DNA of 64,000 bases, taken from Pyricularia pennisetigena. Lineage: Eukaryota; Ascomycota; Sordariomycetes; Magnaporthales; Pyriculariaceae. Location: contig NC_043741.1 in NCBI RefSeq assembly GCF_004337985.1, forward strand, positions 4,812,140-4,876,139, in the 5' to 3' direction. Position numbers and translations under genes: made by a program. The notes under the pieces were generated by a model that saw only the letters and a program-made list of their open reading frames with translations, was not told the DNA's origin and did no database searches. Below, piece by piece: positions 22,518 through 32,581 of this stretch (position 1 is the stretch's first letter; the number at the start of each line of letters is the position of its first letter).

Positions 22518-24376
22518 TCAATCGACAATGTGCTGGAACAGAGGCGAGATGGCTTCACCGTTATGGTTGCGCCTGATGGCCTCGGCAAGAAGATGTGACA
22601 GGTCCAAAATCACCAGCTTGCTTGCACTCCTTGCCTTCTCAGGACGGATCGGATAGCTGTCCGTCACAACGATACGGTGAATGCAGTCACAAGCCTCCAA
22701 CTGCTCCAGGCAATCACCGCCAAAGACTCCATGAGTTGCCATGCAGTAGACCGTCGTAGCGCCACCTCGTTTGACAACGGCTTCGGCAGCAGCGATCCAA
22801 CTGCCGGGCTTGTCTATCATGTCATCGACGATGAAGACTGTTCGGTTGCGCACATTGCCGACCAGGGTGATCATGTGTTCGATGCGAGGATCTTTGAGTT
22901 TGTCCTCCTCCTCATCTGAGCTAGCAGCATCCCCAGAACCACCAAGGGCATGGTTATCTGGTTGAAAGAAAGAAGAGGCGTGAGACATCATCATAGGATC
23001 GTCGTCAGGCAAGCTCGCATCTGCCGCAGATGTCGATGGAGAGGGGAAATCGTCAGGAACAATGTGTCCCTGGAAAAGACGTGCATGTGTTACCTCGTCG
23101 GGGCGACCGTCATTCTCATCATCTGCGTCCTCTCCGTTATCAACCACATCACCCTCGACCTCTTCCTTCTCCTCGGCCACCGTCTCGGGTTGTATCGGAT
23201 GTGACGTAACTCGTGATCTGCCATTCGAATGCGATTGCGTCCTAACAGGTATACGTTTTGGGGATCCACGGGAATCGGCTACTACTCGAGTCTTTGATGA
23301 TGCCGCCTCTGACGCGCCATCTAGGTTGGGAAATGGTGCTTCAGCCGTGGGTGTTGTTGCGACACCACCGTCTTTGGTCGGGACGACGACAGGGTCTGGC
23401 CTGTCAAGGTGCTCCAGGATCACACTCGCTGACATGTTACCACCGCCACGCTTCTTGTCGGTAGTAACCATGCCAAAGTTCAGCTTCAACGCATCTGCGA
23501 GCGATGTTACTCGCTTTGTGCCGCCTGCGTTCTTCGACACGACGACAGCCTCTCGCCAGTTTGATACGTTGAGCCTTATCCACCGAGCAATCAGAGGCTC
23601 GGCGTGCAGGTTATCGACAGGACACTGAAAGAAGCCTTGCATCTGGGAGGCGTGCAGGTCGACCGTGATGACGTGCTTGACGCCGGCAACGTGTAGTAAA
23701 TTGGCAAGCATCCTTGCGGTAATGGCTCCCCGATGTGACTTTTTCTTGGATTGCCGGTTGTAGGGGAAGTATGGTAGCACAGCTGCAGATAATGGGGGGC
23801 TTCATGTTAGCGTTTGTTACGTCTCTTCATTTAGGGGCGAACACCCAGGCTGGATGATGGAAGCAAGGGGAGAGGGCAGAGTTCACAAAGACTTACCCGT
23901 AATCTTGCTTGCTGAGCCTCCTTTACATGCCGAAATCATGATCAACAGCTCCATGATGGTGTCGTTGATCTTGGGGCTGCCAGACTGGACGACGAAGACA
24001 TCCTTCTCTCGCGTACTTGTGAGGATTCGGACGCTGGTTTCGCCCTGCGCAATTGATCAAGTCGACCATGTCAGCCTTGAGCAACCAATCTAGGGTTGAG
24101 ATTGGCCATTTTTGGCGCTGAATTGAATTGCAAAGCAAAGTTGACAGCTTCCCGTCGCCGCTGGTAATGGGCGAGACCACCAGAGCACCTCTCGCTCTCT
24201 CACTCACTCCACTGCGAGGTCGGAGAGGGGCCGGGAACAAGCACGCATGGCAGTTGGGTACCAACATTTGAGAATTGAGTGAGCTCGGCCTCGGCCGGCG
24301 CCATGCCCAAGTTTTCACATATTCGTCTGGTGAGGTCGGGACACGAGGTACCCGAGAAGATCAGAGTGTTGCGCAT
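22518..24376 (-). CDS. Ribose-phosphate pyrophosphokinase with internal insertion (Prs1/Prs5-type)
   Basis: Exons 24376-24266, 24044-23897 and 23782-22518, 507 residues. The enzyme makes PRPP from ribose 5-phosphate and ATP for nucleotide, histidine and tryptophan synthesis. Clear PRS motifs in order: [67 protein letters not shown], and the PRPP-binding loop [13 protein letters not shown]. The loop carries Met-Ile rather than the more usual threonine-containing form. The ATP loop and PRPP loop are separated by a non-homologous insert of roughly 150 residues, rich in Ser, Asp, Glu and Pro. Bacterial enzymes are about 315 residues, and yeast Prs1 and Prs5 also carry inserts. Such subunits usually work in hetero-oligomers with insert-free Prs proteins. 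The donor of intron 1 (GTTGGT) is weak but is the only one preserving FSNGETS. Confidence 0.92.
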
Positions 24377-24708
24377 CTTGAGAAGGAGTAGAATCTCGGT
24401 TCAGAAATTGCGCCAGGGAAAGACGAGGGAAAAGCTTTTCAACTGAAGCACGGCCCTTGTCCAGGGCTTGGGGCAGAACGGGGAAGTTGAATGGATACCG
24501 GGCCCAGTCTAATCAGGTGACCGTTTAGGACAGCAAATCACGTGCCACCTTGTCTGCCACCACCGCCACCAAGTACTTCATGGTACCTACCTAGGTAGGT
24601 ATCACAATAGGTGCACCAACAGAAGATCTACAATTAGAAAAAGATTCACAGCGAAAAAAAAGAAAAGAAAAGAAAACTGGGTCCAGCAGAAACAAGCACG
24701 AAATCACC
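24377..24708. promoter_or_regulatory. Short divergent promoter region, PRS and Asteroid-like gene
   Basis: 332 bp separate the two start codons, so both promoters must lie here or overlap the genes. The core is a perfect 18-bp palindrome, TACCTACCTAGGTAGGTA, at 24584-24601. An A-rich stretch precedes the plus-strand ATG, which has an ACC-ATGG context. Confidence 0.6.
24584..24601. repeat. Perfect 18-bp palindrome TACCTACCTAGGTAGGTA
   Basis: The sequence equals its own reverse complement over all 18 bases and sits in the divergent promoter. Related half-sites (ACCTACC/GGTAGGT) recur elsewhere in the intergenic DNA, for example at 7388-7403 and 35713-35722. Confidence 0.9.
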
Positions 24709-26653
24709 ATGGGGATCCGAAACCTGGCGACAAACATCAAGCCCTATTCCCAAGACTATGTTCTCGATTCCAACTCCAGAATTGTCATTGACGGACCCAG
24801 TCTCGCATACCACATTATCTCTTTGTGCTCGCCCAGGCAGGGAGCCACAACACCCTTCCAGCAGCCTCGCTACGATCTCTTGGCCGACACAGCTTTGGCA
24901 TGGCTACAGGAGCTGGAGCGACATGGCCCTACCGTGTACGATCCGGCTGCACAATCCTCCTTGCTTAGAATATACCCTCTAATCTGACTAACATAAATGT
25001 ATCTATGGCCTTTCAAGTGCTGCCATTTATTTTGATGGACACTTGCCGAGACGGAAGCTGGCAGAGAGGCTCGAGCGATCCACTAAAGTCTCTCGGCAGC
25101 TAAATAATTTCTTCCTCTCTACTCCTCACGGTGTTTCCGAGATTACACCGCGCATAACTTCAGTAGAAGCCGTCAGGCTATTTTCCCCGGATGGCAGGCT
25201 GGCGGCAAGTACTACTTCAGGCTCGGGAACTTTGCCAATCCCTTCGTTCGCAGTCGGCGCCATATATGATGCTTTGCGCCAATCAGAGCGGTATGGATCC
25301 TTGACAAAGCTTGTCCCAGAGGAGGCGGACTGCTACTGCGCAGAGTCCGTACGTCTCGCAGGAGGCATCATCTTGACCTCGGACTCAGACTTGTTAGTCT
25401 ATGATCTGGGCGAGGACGGCAGCGTCACGTTGTTCCAGGACATTGGAGTTCCAGCGGCTGGCACCACTGCCGGGTCCGTTGTTGGTTTCCACACCCGAAC
25501 CTACACTCCTGCAAAGATAGCCAACAGGCTCGGTCTACCAAAAGCCTACGGTTTGTCCGCTCTGGCCTTTGAGATCTATATGGACACGCACATTAGCCCA
25601 GGCAAATTACTGGAAAAGTCGAGACAGTCGGCTGCCATCAAAGCAAACCCAAAAGAGTACGAACTCTTCATGGAGCAGTATCGACTATCTCCCCGGGACA
25701 TAACTACCGCGGCGATGCTTTCCCTTGAGGAGATGAAGCCAATGGATTCAAGGACGTCAGAGCTTGTTATCCAGTCCCTCAGCCCTGCAGATGTGAGCTC
25801 ATTCGAGGTTGAGGATGGTGCCAGCGATAATTCAAATGAAATAGCCATGTTTCTCCCCGCCCTCGTTGATGCATGGTCACGAACCAGTGCGTGGGAGATG
25901 AGCACATCTGTTAGGGCATTAGCCTACAGCGTCCTCCAGCTTGCCCAGGACTCGGCTACCAAACACAGCCAAGTCCGCGAGTACAGGCGACTAGTGTCGG
26001 CCAAACCCAGTGGCACGCTACTGAGCCTGCTCAAGGGTGATGATTTCGACGTCTCTTGCACAAGGTTGACAGAGATTATCACAAAGATCCGTTCCATCAT
26101 GACCAGCTCAGACCCCTCTCTAGCCTGGGCTGTCTTTGGATTACATGAAGAACTACGCTGCTCTCAAGAAGCAGGAAAACAGCCCCTTGGGCTACATGTC
26201 CTCACTCAGTGCACCAATTCGGATGGTACCATCCGAGACACTGCCTCCTGGGATATTCTTCACTTTGTCGCACAGATCAACGGTCTGTTCTACTCTTTGC
26301 GAATGCTACGACAGGCACTCGACTTCGTTGCCGGCCGTATGCCTCTCTCGTCGCCCGCTCTGAAAGATCTTTCGGACGGGCTTTGTCACATACCCCACAT
26401 CACCAATTATTGCTCCGTGCACGACATCAAGGACCTCCCGCAGAGGCTGAAATCCACATGTGGGCTAGATGCCCTGAAAGAAGTTGCCGACTTGTCAAAG
26501 CCGATTGCTTTTGATGACAGACCGAAGCTTCAGGGCAAGAGTAAGAAGAAAAGGAAACGAACAGCAGATGCGTCGGGCGCAAGAGCTAGTCCAAAGCTGG
26601 CCAGCAAGGCTAGGAATATGTTCTCACTTTTGGATTCCATCGGGTCAGATTGA
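24709..26653 (+). CDS. Asteroid/XPG-like (FEN-type PIN) domain protein
   Basis: Two exons, 24709-24935 and 25018-26653, 620 residues. The join gives HGPTVAAIYFDGHLPRRK, restoring the XPG N-terminal motif of an aspartate in FDG. The donor is GTACGA, the branch ctgac/ctaac and the acceptor TTTCAAG. N-terminal MGIRNLATNI, then IVIDGPSLAY with Asp28. The XPG-I part is EEADCYCAESVRLAGGIILT followed by SDSDLLVYDLG, so the acidic metal-binding residues of FEN-like nucleases look present. The remainder is a long helical region like Asteroid/ASTE1 proteins. It ends in a basic patch, KSKKKRKRTADASG, a likely nuclear signal. Inference: a nuclear structure-specific nuclease or nucleic-acid-binding relative; activity is not shown by sequence alone. 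Translating past the first donor gives a false 92-residue product. Confidence 0.85.
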
Positions 26654-26917
26654 TCATATAGCTAATAATCGTCATTAATGAGTAAATGATCAAGGGAAGA
26701 TGCGTTTGAAGAGGGCAAATAATGACATGTACAGTAGCTATGGTATGGGTTACTAATAAAGCTTTTTATAAATTGCTCAACCAGGTCCAGCCTAATCTGA
26801 ATTCTGAGTAGTCATCCAGACGCAATCAAGTAAGCATATCGTATATATATAAATGACGTGCAACGACCAAAACTCGAGCCGCAGCCGTCGGAATAGTTTA
26901 CTGGACTCCTCGCTGCG

Positions 26918-28102
26918 CTACCGAGCATAGTCGGCGAAATTAACACTGTCGTTTTTGGTGCAGAATCGTTGACGATTGACTCTGGAGGGATTTTGTAGAA
27001 TGAACTGTCTGTGAAGATTCCAACTAGGCGTTATTCTTCGCACACGTCTTGCAAGTATCTGCTCTCGCGGGGTGATATGGCGGGTCCGAGGCCGGTGGTG
27101 TATGTCTCGAGGTCGCCACTGTTGCGGAAGAAACGAATCAACATCTTTATCCTGTGCACTTTGTGTGTAATATCCCGAGATGTACTTGACCAACCTTTCG
27201 GACCGCGGCGAAGAGCCGCACACGTTGTCGATCAAACGCAGCGCGTGCATGGTGCCCTCGAGCTGATGGGCTGTCGTTTCGTATTTCCGCTTGTAGTATT
27301 TGTGAAAACGTTCGTTGTGTTGCGAGACCTCTCGTAACCTGGACAGCTCCCGATTTAGTTGATCGGCTTGAGCTCCAAGCCTGGCGATCTCGGCCTGGTG
27401 TTGGCGACTCTGGTTCTCCCAATAGCTATCTCGGGTTCTGGGCTCCTTGGCAGTGGACTCAATGCTGTGGCGATCCCCCAGCTGCCTTTGTCGGGTATTC
27501 GATTCGTCGGCGGCGGACTTTTCTGACAGCCCACTGCAATCCTTGAAGCTCTCGCCTAGGGCTTTCCCCAGGGAGTCAATATCGGCCGAGTCGAAGATAC
27601 GCCCACGACGCTTTTCAGCGGTCGATGTGGCGCCTATAGTCGACCTCTCCTTGGCTTTGCGGACTGTTTTCAAGTCGGCAGCAGTGGCAGGGTTGGACGA
27701 GAGTGCCTGGTTGCTGGAGCTAGCAAGCTTCTGTATGTTTATAGCTGCTGCGTGTAATGTATTTTGCTGGAGTAGTGGGCTGTGGCTTGTCGAAACAATC
27801 GGACTGATGTTTAGCTGAGAGGATCTAACCCACGCACGTCGTTTCTTCGTAAGGCGTCGCTGTGCCTTGTAGTGATTAACGTTGACGATCAGGCACTCGG
27901 TCGCCGTCTTGATCCAAGCCATAGTGCTAGTAGCTGGCCGTCGCCGCCTTGTGGTTGTCAAGCTAAGATTGTCGGAGCGCGTGATCCTGCTGTCTGCGGA
28001 AACTGTCGACAGATGAAACCTCTTCTTACTTCCATCCGAGATGCCTCCGTGGCTCGCCCTGTCTGTGGCACCACGCATGGAGACATTGTCGGAAGCCGTC
28101 AT
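26918..28102 (-). CDS. Unknown basic protein with a short coiled coil, 394 aa
   Basis: An intact 1.2-kb frame without an obvious intron. I do not recognise the family. Visible features: serine/arginine-rich, likely disordered N-terminus (about 1-60); a short MAWIKTATECLIVNVNHYKA segment followed by RRLTKKRRAW; a heptad-like stretch around residues 225-260 (ARLGAQADQLNRELSRLREV) that should form a coiled coil; and a very basic C-terminus (ARRVRRITPSWNLHRQF). The composition suggests a nuclear or chromatin-associated protein, with no stronger evidence. The same frame stays open, without ATG, about 140 nt upstream of 28102 and would encode a cysteine-rich stretch (DSCCEFYCCRQD), so an upstream spliced exon cannot be excluded. 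Confidence 0.55.
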   Translation of the reverse strand: MTASDNVSMRGATDRASHGGISDGSKKRFHLSTVSADSRITRSDNLSLTTTRRRRPATSTMAWIKTATECLIVNVNHYKAQRRLTKKRRAWVRSSQLNISPIVSTSHSPLLQQNTLHAAAINIQKLASSSNQALSSNPATAADLKTVRKAKERSTIGATSTAEKRRGRIFDSADIDSLGKALGESFKDCSGLSEKSAADESNTRQRQLGDRHSIESTAKEPRTRDSYWENQSRQHQAEIARLGAQADQLNRELSRLREVSQHNERFHKYYKRKYETTAHQLEGTMHALRLIDNVCGSSPRSERLVKYISGYYTQSAQDKDVDSFLPQQWRPRDIHHRPRTRHITPREQILARRVRRITPSWNLHRQFILQNPSRVNRQRFCTKNDSVNFADYAR

Positions 28103-28604
28103 ATTTGTTTGTCGACGTGTATTGGGCTTTCGGAAAGATTTTTTGATATCTTGCCGGCAGCAATAGAACTCGCAGCAAGAGTCTTCGAAGTCCTGCCCAA
28201 GGAAGGCAATGCTGGGAGACGAGAGGAACAGAGCGGAAAATAGAAAACAAGACAGTCGGGGATTTATTTAAGCACAACAAGGGTCTGGCCAGGATTCAAG
28301 GGAGCGTAAACAAAGAATTCGGAGAAAATGGCTTAACAATCCATTGTTTGATATATGCGCCTTCAAGAGGCTCTGGAACAAAGCGGCTAGTAGACCACAA
28401 AGGTGACAGGCGTCAAAGCGAACGGCAAAGCCAACCAGTTCTAATCGATTATCTCCATCTCCATCCATATTCATTGCTAGCAATCATACCTGTCAGCAAC
28501 TTACGATTTGAATGGTTAGTGACCCTTTCCATGTGCAGCACTGCTTGGCAAAATTCTCATTCATCCATCGGCCTCTATGTTCAGTGCAGGAGAGCATTAT
28601 CTCA
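28103..28604. other. Intergenic upstream of the unknown coiled-coil gene
   Basis: 502 bp between two minus-strand genes. It serves as 3' flank of the HEI10-like gene and promoter or leader of the unknown gene. Apart from the open frame noted for the gene at 26918-28102, nothing stands out. Confidence 0.55.
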
Positions 28605-30048
28605 TCACGGTCGCCATTGTGGGCTGTGTCGAGGTTTTGGGGCGAAGATTCCAGCACCAGGCCGTTGATTTACTGGAGAAGATATCCAAAGTCAGCTCTA
28701 AGTATGATCGAAAAAGGATCCTGAGAGTCCATACAGCTTGGTTTCTGTGCGGATGAGAGTCCAACAGCTCCGCCCGGGAGAGCACCAGTTGTACCACTTG
28801 TGTTCAGCCCAAGGCCGTTGTTGGTACTGGCACCGCCATACCCAGAGTTACCGTGGACACCGTTTAGGTGCTGATGCTCTGACCTCAAGCCGTGACGGCG
28901 GTCCTGGTTGAGCAGAGGCGCGCCGCCAACAACTAAGCCCGGTATATTCGAAAGTCTAATTCCAGCGGTGTTGTTTGAATGGTTTCTGTGCTCTGGCGTT
29001 GCTGCAATGCCTAGGGATTCCGAAACGCGTCAGCATTACGGTACGGTTTTGGATACGAGGATTGTATACGTACGATCGCGTCTAAACTGCTGGTCCCACG
29101 TGTTTCCTGTTCTTGGTTGTAAACCTCCATGAGGTCTAACGTCGCCGGCCTGTTGTTGGTAAAACCCCAGCCGCTGGTATCGATCTGCGGCTACAGGCGT
29201 GGCACCAACAGCTGCAACTCGATCCAAGGTTGTATCAACCGCCTCTGAGGCACCGTCTTGCAGTGAACCTAGCATAGCCTTGCGTTTCAGCTTGTCGTAT
29301 AGCTCCTGGACTTGCATGAGCTTTTTGTTCTTTTCTTTTAGCATGACGATCAGCTCATCGTTCTTTCGGCGCACAGAGTCACGTTCTAGTGTGACCGCTG
29401 TGGTTGAGATTAGTAAACCAGCATGGGACTAATCCAGTTGAGAGTAGATGCGTGAGAACAAGTACCGGATAGCTTGTCAGACAGCATTCCTATCTGGCCA
29501 TTTGCTTCTCCTGTAATCTTGTCCAGCTCGGCTCTCGATTGTGAGTATTTGTCTGTCAATGTTTGCTCAAAGTAGGCATGATAGACGCTAGAATCCACAA
29601 GTTGCTGCCAGTCAGCGCGCCGTAACATCAAGCGATCAGGAGTTATCAGACAGACATCTCCTGGGCCATCTGATACTCCCAAAAGTTCAAGGCAGCACTG
29701 GCACAGTCAATCACAGCGACCGGACTTAATCCACGTAAAATGCTGCCTTTGTAGTCATCAGAAGGTCTTAGATTGACATGGACTGCGTGATCTGGACCCG
29801 GCAAGGGCGAACGGCATGCGGGACACTGGCGAAGATGCTCCGCGCCTGGAGTGATCAAGTTGGCGCGAGAAGCGCAATCAATACAGAAAACATGACTGTC
29901 AATCGGCAGTTGTCAGCGTCAAAGAATACAAGGCAGCGATATGGCAGTCTGTTCCAAGTAAGACTATTTACAGGCAGCTGGTGACGACAGCTTCGTCCTT
30001 CAGCTCTGTCCTGCACAGAAGCGTGTTGCACTTCAGCGACGATTCCAT
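28605..30048 (-). CDS. HEI10/CCNB1IP1-like RING protein (meiotic crossover E3 ligase family)
   Basis: Six exons by splice signals and frame: 30048-29972, 29895-29656, 29587-29466, 29397-29074, 29010-28735 and 28672-28605, 368 residues. The N-terminal RING is assembled across intron 1: CNTLLC, then SCLHVFCIDCAS, then CPAC, i.e. the C-X4-C, C-H-X2-C-X2-C, C-X2-C pattern of the Zip3/HEI10 group. It is followed by DDYKGSILRGLSP and EYQMAQEIVYHAYFEQTLTD, typical of fungal HEI10. A coiled coil follows (RKNDELIVMLKEKNKKLMQV) and a disordered Gly/Asn-rich tail. Family role: SUMO/ubiquitin E3 at recombination sites, promoting crossover maturation. The last intron has branch GCTGAC and gives a KPSLNQRPGAGIFAPK ending; retaining it would end at 28670 instead. 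The acceptor of exon 5 may also be 29002, 9 nt later. Confidence 0.85.
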
Positions 30049-30675
30049 CAGGGGCAAGCGATGGCGTCAGAACCATTGAGAGTAAGGGAAAAACAAAGGG
30101 CGATAGCAGTTTGTTCAAACGTGAGTAGTACAACTTGAATGCTTTACGGGGTTTTGAGGGAGAAAGACGGTTCTGAAAGACCCTGTCTGTCAAGAACTGA
30201 GAAGCTCATTTTGAAAAGTGGTTGTAGGTTGTCGTCGGCTTCAAAGCTCCATCGTACCTGAGCTGATCTCGGCTGCCATCTGGTTTACGTAATGAACCCA
30301 TCCCAATCATAACAGACAATCAATCGGGTGGGGTAGTTCCCCGCTAGCTCCGCACGGAGCTTAAGCTTTCTTTCGAGCATTTGGCCTGCGACGGCAAGCC
30401 GGTGACCGGTGAAGTGCCGCTGACGCGAGGTGGGGCAGCCCCGGTTCCAACAAGCTACGGTTGCGACGTTCGGCCGATGTTTGTCACAAAGCTAACGGAA
30501 GAACCATATCTTTGTCTACATACACAATCTAGCTTTAGGCCGCTGATTTTCCTAGTCAGAAGCAATAAACGACGTCAATAAACGGCGTCGATACTAAACA
30601 ATCTGCAGTAAGGGAGCAAGAAGTTGTGATTTTCCCAAATTTCACAATTCACCGCCCGCAGGGCCCTCGGCCATC
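30049..30675. promoter_or_regulatory. Divergent promoter region, HEI10-like gene and ULA1
   Basis: 627 bp between divergent start codons. It contains two adjacent copies of a 13-mer, AATAAACGACGTC and AATAAACGGCGTC, at about 30564-30589, nearer ULA1. No TATA element is clear for either gene. Confidence 0.55.
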
Positions 30676-32581
30676 ATGACGGAGGTGATCATGACACAGA
30701 CCCCCCCTGTCCTCAATGGGCCCTCTGAAAAGGAAAAAAAGTACGACAGACAGCTGCGACTTTGGGCCGCGAGCGGTCAAGCAGCTCTTGAGTCTGCCAA
30801 CATCCTCCTGGTCAGTTCTGGTGCTGGGACAGTTGGTGTAGAGACCCTCAAGAACTTGGTGCTTCCCGGTACGTCGAAACAAGCTACGCTGCCTGGTTTG
30901 AATATTGGTTTTTTTTTCCACGTGTTTGACATCCTGAGGTGCTGTGGCAGGTATTGGTCAGTTCACCATCTATGATCCCGCCACAGTGTGCGAGTCCGAT
31001 CTAGGAGTCAACTTCTTCCTGGATGAGGATTCACTAGGGAAGTCGAGGGCGCAATGCTGCACAGAGCTGCTGCTTGAGCTTAATCCTGAAGTCAAGGGAG
31101 AATGGCACCCAAACAGCGAGGTAGAGAATCTCCCTTGGCCACAATTTCCAGACTTTCAAGGTTTCATCATGTGCTAATCTCTAGTGTTTAGTCTGGTGCG
31201 CTCACCCTTGCGCAGCTTCTCGAGAAATCACCAACCTTCACCATGATCATCTACTCTCACCCTATAAGCGAGGCTGACCAAGACCTCCTCTTTGCTTACG
31301 GCACCCAAAATAAAACACCCCTCATTTCCATGCACTCGGCAGGGTTCTACTCATACTTTCAGGTGAAACTGCCAGGCGCTTTCCCAATAGTAGATACTCA
31401 TCCTGATGAGACCGCCACCACCGACCTACGACTGCTTACACCCTGGGCAGAGCTGCAGCAGTTCGCCAAGGAGCTGACGCATAATATCGACAGCCTAGAT
31501 GATCATGAACATGGTCACCTGCCATACGTGGCGATACTGCTCCACTATCTCGACCAGTGGAGGGACACTCATGAGGGGCGGTATCCGACAACATACGCAG
31601 AGAAAAAAGAATTTAGGACTCTTGTGTCACAGGGGACAAGGATAGGTAACGCCACGGGACCAGAGGAGAATTTCGAGGAGGCCGTTGCTGCGGTGCTGAA
31701 GACAATATCGCCACCTTCGCTACCAGATGGTTTGAAGGAAGTGTTCCGATACCTGGATTCTCATAAAGTATGCGACTCACATTGAAATCTGAGGATTCAA
31801 GACAGAGGAAAGCCGCTGACTTCATAATAGCAGGCAGATGAAAGGACGGGCTTCTGGCTCATCGCGGCGGCCATACGACAATTCTGGGAGAAACACAAGT
31901 GTCTGCCTGTTCCGGGCAAGGTGCCCGACATGAAGGCGCAGTCGAATGTATATGTCCGCCTTCAAAACATATACAAATCAAAAGCCCGGAAAGATGTAGC
32001 TGAGGTCCTCGACATTGTCCGGTCATACCCCGGTGGCGACGAGGTCGATCCTTCAGGGGTGGAACTGTTCTGCAAGAACGCAGCGTTCGTCAAGCTCATC
32101 AACGCAGAGGAGGACGGAACCAACAAGGATCGGCTAGCAAAGGTTGTGGGTAAGTACTTAGGCGGTCTTTGCCACCATTACAGCTAGAAAACTGGTTACT
32201 CGCGGGCTTTCGATATTAATTCTCGCCACAGAGGCCGAACTAGCCAACGATGCCATCGCCGAGGCGAGCATGTTGCCACTCTCGTTGGTCCCAATCTACT
32301 TGGCACTGTCCGTCACCGCACACGACCCCACTGCTACAAAGGAGCAGATCATGAGTGTTATCAAAGAACGTGTGCCTAGTGTAGGTGACCACGAGCGGCT
32401 ATTGGAGGCTTCTGAAGAGGTTGCCAGGGCGGGAGGCGCAGAGCTTCATAACATCTCGGCCTTGACGGGCGGCATGGTCGCGCAGGAGATGATCAAGATC
32501 ATTGCAAAGCAATACATCCCAGTCGATAACACATGTATTTTTGACGGCATTGGGAGCCGCTGCCAGACACTTCGTCTCTAA
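30676..32581 (+). CDS. ULA1: NEDD8-activating enzyme E1 regulatory subunit (APP-BP1/Ula1)
   Basis: Five exons, 30676-30868, 30951-31120, 31192-31767, 31831-32149 and 32232-32581, 535 residues, the usual family size. The N-terminus [20 protein letters not shown] and [20 protein letters not shown] are the ThiF/E1 adenylation-fold signatures. The inactive regulatory half lacks the full ATP loop and catalytic cysteine, as expected. The C-terminal [20 protein letters not shown] and [13 protein letters not shown] are family hallmarks. With Uba3 it activates NEDD8/Rub1 for cullin modification and so controls SCF ubiquitin ligases. Introns are consensus. At the start of exon 4 the acceptor is tandem (TAG then CAG), allowing inclusion or omission of one glutamine. 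The start ATG is the first in frame; a second Met follows at residue 6. Confidence 0.93.
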
